Source of the DNA: JAJPGZ01 sp038229295
GTDB lineage: Bacteria > Verrucomicrobiota > Verrucomicrobiia > Chthoniobacterales > UBA10450
Direction: 5' to 3'
Assembly (NCBI GenBank): GCA_038229295.1
Contig: JBBROO010000002.1
Coordinates: 62,001-126,000, forward strand
Length of the DNA stretch: 64,000 bases
Translations under genes and position numbers: made by a program
The notes under the pieces: model-generated
What the model saw: only the letters and a program-made list of their open reading frames with translations
The model's database searches: none
Told to the model about the DNA's origin: nothing
Shown: positions 60,105 through 64,000 of the stretch, one piece after another
Position numbering within the stretch: the first letter of the stretch is position 1
Layout of the letters: each line of letters begins with the position of its first letter

Positions 60105-60953
60105 TCACAACAGCTTTTCGACAAATTCGCGCGCGTCGAATGGCGCGAAGTTGTCGATCTTTTCTCCGGTGCCGATGAAGCGCGTCGGAATTCCCAGCTC
60201 ATTTTGAATCGCGACGACGATGCCGCCTTTGCCGCTGCCGTCGAGTTTGGTCACAATCAGACCCGTTAGGCCGATCGCTTGGTGGAATTCGCGCGCTTGA
60301 TTGAGCGCGTTGCCGCCCGTCGTCGCGTCGACCACCAGAAAAATTTCGTGCGGCGCATCCGGATCCTGTTTCGCCAGACTGCGTTTTATTTTTTGCAGCT
60401 CCGCCATCAAATTCGTTTTCGTGTGCAAACGTCCGGCGGTGTCGCACAGCAGAAAATCGACTTCGCGTTTTTGCGCGGTTTGATACGCGTCGTAACAAAG
60501 CGCCGCCGGGTCGGCGTTGTATTGGCCCTTGATCATTTCGACGCCGAGTCGCTCCGCCCAAATCCCGAGTTGCTCGATCGCGGCCGCGCGAAAAGTGTCC
60601 GCAGCCGCGAGCAATACACGATGTCGATCTTGCATGAGATGGTGCGCCAGCTTCGCCGTCGAAGTTGTCTTGCCGGTTCCGTTCACCCCGACCACGAGAA
60701 TCACTTTTGGTTTTCCCGGCAACGGCCGCAACGGCTCCGCTCGTTTCGGCAGGACGCGCAGAATCTCTTCGCGCGCAATTTCTATGACGTTATTGACGCC
60801 GAGGAGCGACCACGCTTCGCGCTCTTTCAGTCTTGCCATGATCCGCGTCGTCATCGGCACGCCGAGATCCGCGCGAATCAGGTTGGCCTCCAGTTCTTCC
60901 CAATCGATCGGCTTGTTCGCGAACGTCTGCGCGAGTGTTTCGAAAAACTTCAT
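60105..60953 (-). CDS. ftsY: Signal recognition particle receptor FtsY
   Basis: 282 aa, the short form without the acidic A domain. NG domain motifs: GVNGTGKTTSTAKLAHHL (G1), DTFRAAAIEQL, DTAGRLHTKTNLM (G3), TKLDGSGKGG (G4 and following). It receives SRP-nascent chain complexes at the membrane. Ends nine bases from the convergent intI. The first 10-mer after the word-free integron region lies at its C-terminal end (near 60152). Confidence 0.96.
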   Translation of the reverse strand: MKFFETLAQTFANKPIDWEELEANLIRADLGVPMTTRIMARLKEREAWSLLGVNNVIEIAREEILRVLPKRAEPLRPLPGKPKVILVVGVNGTGKTTSTAKLAHHLMQDRHRVLLAAADTFRAAAIEQLGIWAERLGVEMIKGQYNADPAALCYDAYQTAQKREVDFLLCDTAGRLHTKTNLMAELQKIKRSLAKQDPDAPHEIFLVVDATTGGNALNQAREFHQAIGLTGLIVTKLDGSGKGGIVVAIQNELGIPTRFIGTGEKIDNFAPFDAREFVEKLL

Positions 60954-60960
60954 GGACTAG

Positions 60961-61040
60961 ACAGGGTTCACAAGGTTCACAGGATTAGAAGAGACAGATG
61001 TCGATCTTTCCGTAATCCGGAAAATCCTGTTAATCCTGTC
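60961..61040. repeat. Inverted pair of nonamer repeats between ftsY and nusB
   Basis: Left: GGTTCACAAGGTTCACA then ACAGGATTA; right: TAATCC ... AATCCTGTTAATCCTGT. ACAGGATTA (about 60979-60987) and TAATCCTGT (61031-61039) are inverted copies. A 10-mer (near 61001) sits between. The right arm reaches into the 3' end of nusB. Confidence 0.7.
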
Positions 61041-61476
61041 GCTGCTTTTCTGTGACCGCTTCGCGCGACGGGCGCGTCAGGTCTTTTCGCACGCGGTCAA
61101 GGATTCCGTTAACGAATCGCCCGGAATCGGCGCCGCCAAAAGTTTTCGCGAGCTCGATTGCTTCGTCGATTGAAACCACCGGCGGAATGTCATCGCGATA
61201 AAGCATTTCGTAGATGGCGAGCCGAAGTACATTGCGATCGACTGGCGAGATGCGATGAAATTCGTAGTTCTCGCAATACTTGCGGATGCGGTCGTCGATC
61301 TCCGGCAAATGCGCGACCATTCCTTCGATCAACGGCTGCGCGAATTCGCGAATGGTCGGTTTGGCCGGGCAAAAATCCCAGAACTCCGCGATGCGCTCCG
61401 GTCCGGCGCCATGATTCAGGTCGCGCCAAAAGTGAAACTGGACCGCGGCCTCGCGCGCTTTACGCCTTCTACCCAT
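61030..61476 (-). CDS. nusB: Transcription antitermination factor NusB
   Basis: 148 aa all-helical NusB: MGRRRKAREAAVQFHFWRDL, the segment ISPVDRNVLRLAIYEMLYRDDIPPVVSIDEAIELAKTFG and the closing FVNGILDRV are classic. It overlaps the end of ribH by eight bases, the common ribH-nusB arrangement. Confidence 0.96.
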   Translation of the reverse strand: MGRRRKAREAAVQFHFWRDLNHGAGPERIAEFWDFCPAKPTIREFAQPLIEGMVAHLPEIDDRIRKYCENYEFHRISPVDRNVLRLAIYEMLYRDDIPPVVSIDEAIELAKTFGGADSGRFVNGILDRVRKDLTRPSREAVTEKQRQD

Positions 61477-61960
61477 ATGCTTTTTTGTTTTCGCGCAAAT
61501 CCATCATCACCGTCGCCATTTCCACCGCGGTCCGCGCCGCTTCGATCCCGCGGTTGATCTTTTTTTCCAGGCAACGTTCGCGCGCTTCGATCTCGTGATT
61601 CAAACTCAGCACCGCATTAACAATCGGCACCCCATGCTCTAATGCGATCCGCTGCAAAGCATCGGTGACCGCGCGGCTGAGATTTTCGGCATGCGTCGTT
61701 TTGCCTTTCAAGATCACGCCCACAGCGATGATGGCATTGTCTTTTTTCCCGGCAGCAACTTCGCGCACCACGATTGGGATCTCAAATGCGCCCGGCACTT
61801 GCACGAGCGCGATGACGGCCGCCGGCGCGAGCGCGCGTAATTCCTCCGTCGCGTGATTGACCAGCCCCTGCACATATTCAGCGTTGAACTGGCTGGCCAC
61901 GATGGTGAACTGGCGCTTTCCGTGAACGGTGCGGGGTCGAGGTTGGATCGCGGTCGACAT
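61469..61960 (-). CDS. ribH: 6,7-dimethyl-8-ribityllumazine synthase
   Basis: 163 aa. VASQFNAEYVQGLVNHA, the conserved VPGAFEIPIVV, GVILKGKTTHAENL and NAVLSLNHEIEARERC. It condenses the ribityl-pyrimidine with dihydroxybutanone phosphate in riboflavin synthesis. A four-helix-bundle gene in a repeat-bounded unit separates it from ribBA. Confidence 0.96.
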   Translation of the reverse strand: MSTAIQPRPRTVHGKRQFTIVASQFNAEYVQGLVNHATEELRALAPAAVIALVQVPGAFEIPIVVREVAAGKKDNAIIAVGVILKGKTTHAENLSRAVTDALQRIALEHGVPIVNAVLSLNHEIEARERCLEKKINRGIEAARTAVEMATVMMDLRENKKAYG

Positions 61961-61966
61961 GATTAG

Positions 61967-61994
61967 GAATGACGAATGACGAATGACGAATGAC
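61967..61994. repeat. Left heptamer repeat of the four-helix unit (GAATGAC)x4
   Basis: Four perfect GAATGAC units in the 67-bp gap between ribH and the four-helix gene. The inverted counterpart lies at 62458-62496. Confidence 0.95.
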
Positions 61995-62027
61995 CAAGCA
62001 ATAACGGACGAACTTGATTGACGACGT

Positions 62028-62498
62028 TCACTTTTTGCTCCGCCAGATTTTTGAAAAAATGAGATGGAGCTCCTTTGCTTCAGTCCAGAGAATGCGCGCC
62101 TGCGCTTTGGCTTCCGGAACGGCCCGCACCATCATGCGCAGGAAATGTTTTACTTCACGAGCTTCTTTGCGGCATGTCCCGATATTCTTCATGAATTCTT
62201 TTTTTGAGACCGCGTCGTCGGCTTCCACATAATTTGCGCCCACGCTTGTTGCCGCGCCGACAAGCTGTGTGATCAGACGAGTAGTGACTGCATTCTGCGG
62301 AATCGCTTTGGCAAAATCGATTACCCCCTCTCCAAACCGCGCAGTCCGTTCTTCGAGATCGTAAACGCGCGCGGTCGGCGCCTCTTCACGCACAACGAAT
62401 GTGTTATCGGTTTCCCAAAATGCATCCTCGTGCACCGGCACTCGGGCTTCGGGTTTGGTCATTCTTTCGGCATTCGTCATTCGTGCTTCGTCATTCAC
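62028..62498 (-). CDS. Four-helix-bundle protein (S23-like) inserted in the rib operon
   Basis: 156 aa. The core (EERTARFGEGVIDFAKAIPQNAVTTRLITQLVGAATSVGANYVEADDAVSKKEFMKNIGTCRKEAREVKHFLRMM) is the S23/four-helix-bundle family, first known from intervening sequences in 23S rRNA genes; function unknown. The first 20 residues (NDEARMTNAERMTKPEAR) are translation of the GTCATTC-type heptamer repeat. The GTG start overlaps the ribBA stop. Inverted heptamer arrays lie at both ends, so the gene appears to have entered the operon with its repeats. Confidence 0.9.
   Translation of the reverse strand: MNDEARMTNAERMTKPEARVPVHEDAFWETDNTFVVREEAPTARVYDLEERTARFGEGVIDFAKAIPQNAVTTRLITQLVGAATSVGANYVEADDAVSKKEFMKNIGTCRKEAREVKHFLRMMVRAVPEAKAQARILWTEAKELHLIFSKIWRSKK
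62458..62496. repeat. Right heptamer repeat of the four-helix unit, inverted (GTCATTC)
   Basis: Units GGCATTC, GTCATTC, GTGCTTC, GTCATTC in register plus a further GTCATTC at 62458. It is the reverse complement of the left GAATGAC array and provides the N-terminal codons of the four-helix gene. Confidence 0.9.
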
Positions 62499-63718
62499 AG
62501 CGCATGCCCGAGTTTCACGCGCTTCGTCTCGAGATATTTTTCGTTATGCGGATTGGCTTCGCTGCGAATCGGCACCTGCTCCACCATTTGAATTCCGTAG
62601 CCTTCGAGGCCGACCACCTTCTTCGGGTTATTCGTTAGGAAACGAAACTTGCGCACGCCGAGATCGAAAAGAATTTGCGCGCCCAGTCCGTAGTCGCGCA
62701 GATCGGTCGCGAAACCGAGCTTGGCGTTCGCTTCCACCGTGTCGAGTCCGCCCTCCTGCAATTTGTAGGCGTGAATCTTCGCCGCGAGTCCGATGCCGCG
62801 TCCTTCCTGCCGCATGTAAACAAGGACGCCGTTGCCTTCCTCGGAAATTTGCCGCAGCGCCGCGTGCAATTGATTTCCGCAATCGCACCGGCGCGATCCG
62901 AAAACATCTCCGGTCAAGCACTCGCTGTGCACGCGCACTAGCGTCGGCGTGTTCTTGTCGATCTTGCCCCTAACGAGCGCAAGATGATGAGCGCCGTCGA
63001 GTTTTGATCGGTAAAGGTGCAAATCGAAATCGCCGTAGTCAGTCGGCAACTTCACCACTTGCTCGAGCTCGACCAGTTTCTCTCTCGCGCGCCGATACGC
63101 GATGAGACTTTGGATCGTGCAAATCCGCAGCCCGTGTTTCTTGCGAAATTCCATCAACTCCGGCAAACGCGCCATCGTCCCGTCGTCATGCAAAATTTCG
63201 CAAAGCACTCCCGCCGGCTCGAGCCCCGCCATTCGCGCAAGATCGACAGCGGCCTCCGTGTGACCGGCACGCCGCAACACTCCGCCCTCTTTTGCGCGCA
63301 ACGGAAAGACGTGGCCCGGCTGGACCAAATCTTCCGGCAGAGATTTCGCATCCGCGATTTTCTCGATCGTCGTCGCGCGATCGTGCGCGCTGATTCCGGT
63401 AGTCACACCCTTCGCCGCATCCACCGACACCGTGAAATCGGTCCGATACATCTCGCGATTCTGCGCCACCATGCGCTGCAGTCCGAGTTGCTCTGCCCGC
63501 TCATTCGATATCGGCGCGCAAATCAAACCGCGGCCATGCTTCGTCATGAAGTTGATTGCGGCCGGCGTCACTTTTTGCGCGGCCATAACCAGATCGCCTT
63601 CGTTCTCGCGGTCAGCATCGTCGGTCACGATCACAATGCGCCCGGCAGCGATGTCAATTACAACATCATCGATCGCATCGAACTGAAACGTTTCCGCCGG
63701 TGGCGCCTGCGCAATCAT
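62495..63718 (-). CDS. ribBA: Bifunctional DHBP synthase / GTP cyclohydrolase II
   Basis: 407 aa from the ATG at 63718 (MIAQAPPAETFQFDAIDD); a longer frame upstream is not needed. N-terminal DHBP synthase: DDADRENEGDLVMAA, GRGLICAPIS, and GHTEAAVDLARMAG. C-terminal GTP cyclohydrolase II: HSECLTGDVFGSRRCDCG (zinc Cys), RQEGRGIGLAAK, and NPKKVVGLEGYGI. It supplies both precursors of riboflavin synthesis. First gene of ribBA-(four-helix)-ribH-nusB. Confidence 0.96.
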   Translation of the reverse strand: MIAQAPPAETFQFDAIDDVVIDIAAGRIVIVTDDADRENEGDLVMAAQKVTPAAINFMTKHGRGLICAPISNERAEQLGLQRMVAQNREMYRTDFTVSVDAAKGVTTGISAHDRATTIEKIADAKSLPEDLVQPGHVFPLRAKEGGVLRRAGHTEAAVDLARMAGLEPAGVLCEILHDDGTMARLPELMEFRKKHGLRICTIQSLIAYRRAREKLVELEQVVKLPTDYGDFDLHLYRSKLDGAHHLALVRGKIDKNTPTLVRVHSECLTGDVFGSRRCDCGNQLHAALRQISEEGNGVLVYMRQEGRGIGLAAKIHAYKLQEGGLDTVEANAKLGFATDLRDYGLGAQILFDLGVRKFRFLTNNPKKVVGLEGYGIQMVEQVPIRSEANPHNEKYLETKRVKLGHAL

Positions 63719-63843
63719 TTGGGCATAACAATTACGTCCAGCGGGCACGAGGGCAAGGTGGATGGCGACCTCCGGGCGCGATGGTAAAAGCAAATGCGCC
63801 TTCGGCGCGCAATTTATCAACGCGCTCGGAGATCGCGTTCCAC

Positions 63844-64000
63844 CTATTTCGCGCTCGTCGCCACGATGGCGTCCGCGCGATACATGTCGCGGTTGCTCCC
63901 TTGAAATTCAGCCTTCAATTTCACTTTGAACTGCGCAAGATCGACAAGTTCCCAGCGCGTGAATTTCCAGCGACCTTCGGTTTTCTGCTCGTGTTCGAAG
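63844..64000 (-). CDS. C-terminal end of a protein, cut by the window edge
   Basis: The last 51 codons are visible: FEHEQKTEGRWKFTRWELVD, then LAQFKVKLKAEFQGSNRDMY and RADAIVATSAK before TAG. Alternating hydrophobic pattern, probably beta strands. The 10-mer encodes LVDLA in it. Too little is present to name it. Confidence 0.6.
   Translation of the reverse strand, partial: FEHEQKTEGRWKFTRWELVDLAQFKVKLKAEFQGSNRDMYRADAIVATSAK

Larger units (their letters stand above)
1216..62975. repeat. Dispersed 8-mer word TCGTTAGG / CCTAACGA
   Basis: About 30 exact copies lie outside the integron attC sites, against fewer than two expected. Examples in coding sequence: near 8189, 9454, 23926, 35656, 39003, 45330, 45786, 46093, 50754 and 62632 (TCGTTAGG), and near 6570, 10754, 22510, 27628, 32012, 32130, 36457 and 62968 (CCTAACGA). 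In genes the word brings in AGG, CTA or TTA codons that are otherwise uncommon here, so it appears to be kept at DNA level. It equals the outer core of the attC sites in this window (CCTAACGAG). This entry marks the family, not one element. Confidence 0.75.
115..63947. repeat. Dispersed 10-mer word TGTCGATCTT / AAGATCGACA
   Basis: Counted by eye there are about 34 exact copies of TGTCGATCTT and about 30 of its complement AAGATCGACA, roughly one per kb and in both orientations; near matches ending in CTA are extra. Copies lie in genes (frames giving DVDL, LSIL, KID or DRQ/DRH) and between genes (for example 5181-5190, 5196-5205, 11100-11109 and near 14228). The base before TGTCGATCTT is usually A or T and the base after is often G. 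The span from about 50,780 to 60,150 has none. This entry marks the family, not a single element; its role is unknown. Confidence 0.9.

Overview
This is a GC-rich bacterial chromosome segment. I read it as Verrucomicrobiota, most like a soil Spartobacteria/Chthoniobacterales lineage. That is inference from the gene mix (FTR1 plus outer-membrane barrel, BNR propellers, HAF/dockerin protein, GxxExxY and four-helix-bundle orphans, ribBA-ribH-nusB order), not from a marker gene. No rRNA is present; there is one tRNA (Cys).

Layout. 0-3 kb: a large secreted BNR/sortilin-type propeller. 3-5.2 kb: a minus-strand FTR1 iron permease / outer-membrane barrel / c-type cytochrome lipoprotein operon. 5.3-6.2 kb: a two-cassette integron-type array with no integrase. 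6.2-13.9 kb: a type II secretion/pseudopilus cluster (pseudopilins H, I, J, K, then L- and M-type assembly proteins and a Pro-rich periplasmic protein on plus; GspG, an unknown secreted protein and GspF on minus). 14.5-31.3 kb: a polysaccharide/cell-surface cluster with GT2, GT4 and GT39 glycosyltransferases, a flippase, three Gfo/Idh/MocA oxidoreductases, two methyltransferases, a polysaccharide deacetylase and three tandem GT2 paralogues. 31.3-51.5 kb: mostly housekeeping (tRNA-Cys, hemL, rluD, Ser/Thr kinase, thioredoxin-like protein, ClpX-like ATPase, cyclase-like protein, recR, lipA, rarD, two MsrB paralogues, an MFS carrier), plus a secreted HAF/dockerin protein and a glycosidase-glycosyltransferase fusion. 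51.7-60.1 kb: a chromosomal integron with an intI integrase on plus, an attI-like site, and an array of ten attC sites carrying about ten cassettes, all transcribed on minus away from intI. 60.1-64 kb: ftsY, nusB, ribH, ribBA.

Main observations. (1) A non-palindromic 10-mer, TGTCGATCTT/AAGATCGACA, occurs about 64 times by hand count (about 0.1 expected), on both strands, in all reading frames and between genes, at about one per kb; it behaves like a DNA uptake signal or chromosome-organising word. It is absent from about 50.8 to 60.15 kb, which contains the integron, consistent with imported cassettes. (2) A second word, TCGTTAGG/CCTAACGA, occurs about 30 times outside the attC sites, often forcing rare codons, and equals the outer core of the attC sites here. 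(3) The integron and its satellite array at 5.3-6.2 kb share an unusual junction, a hairpin next to TTCTCGTTAGGC. (4) Two small orphan genes (a four-helix-bundle protein inside the riboflavin operon and a GxxExxY protein) are each bounded by inverted arrays of 7- or 10-bp tandem repeats that supply their N-terminal codons, suggesting a small mobile unit.
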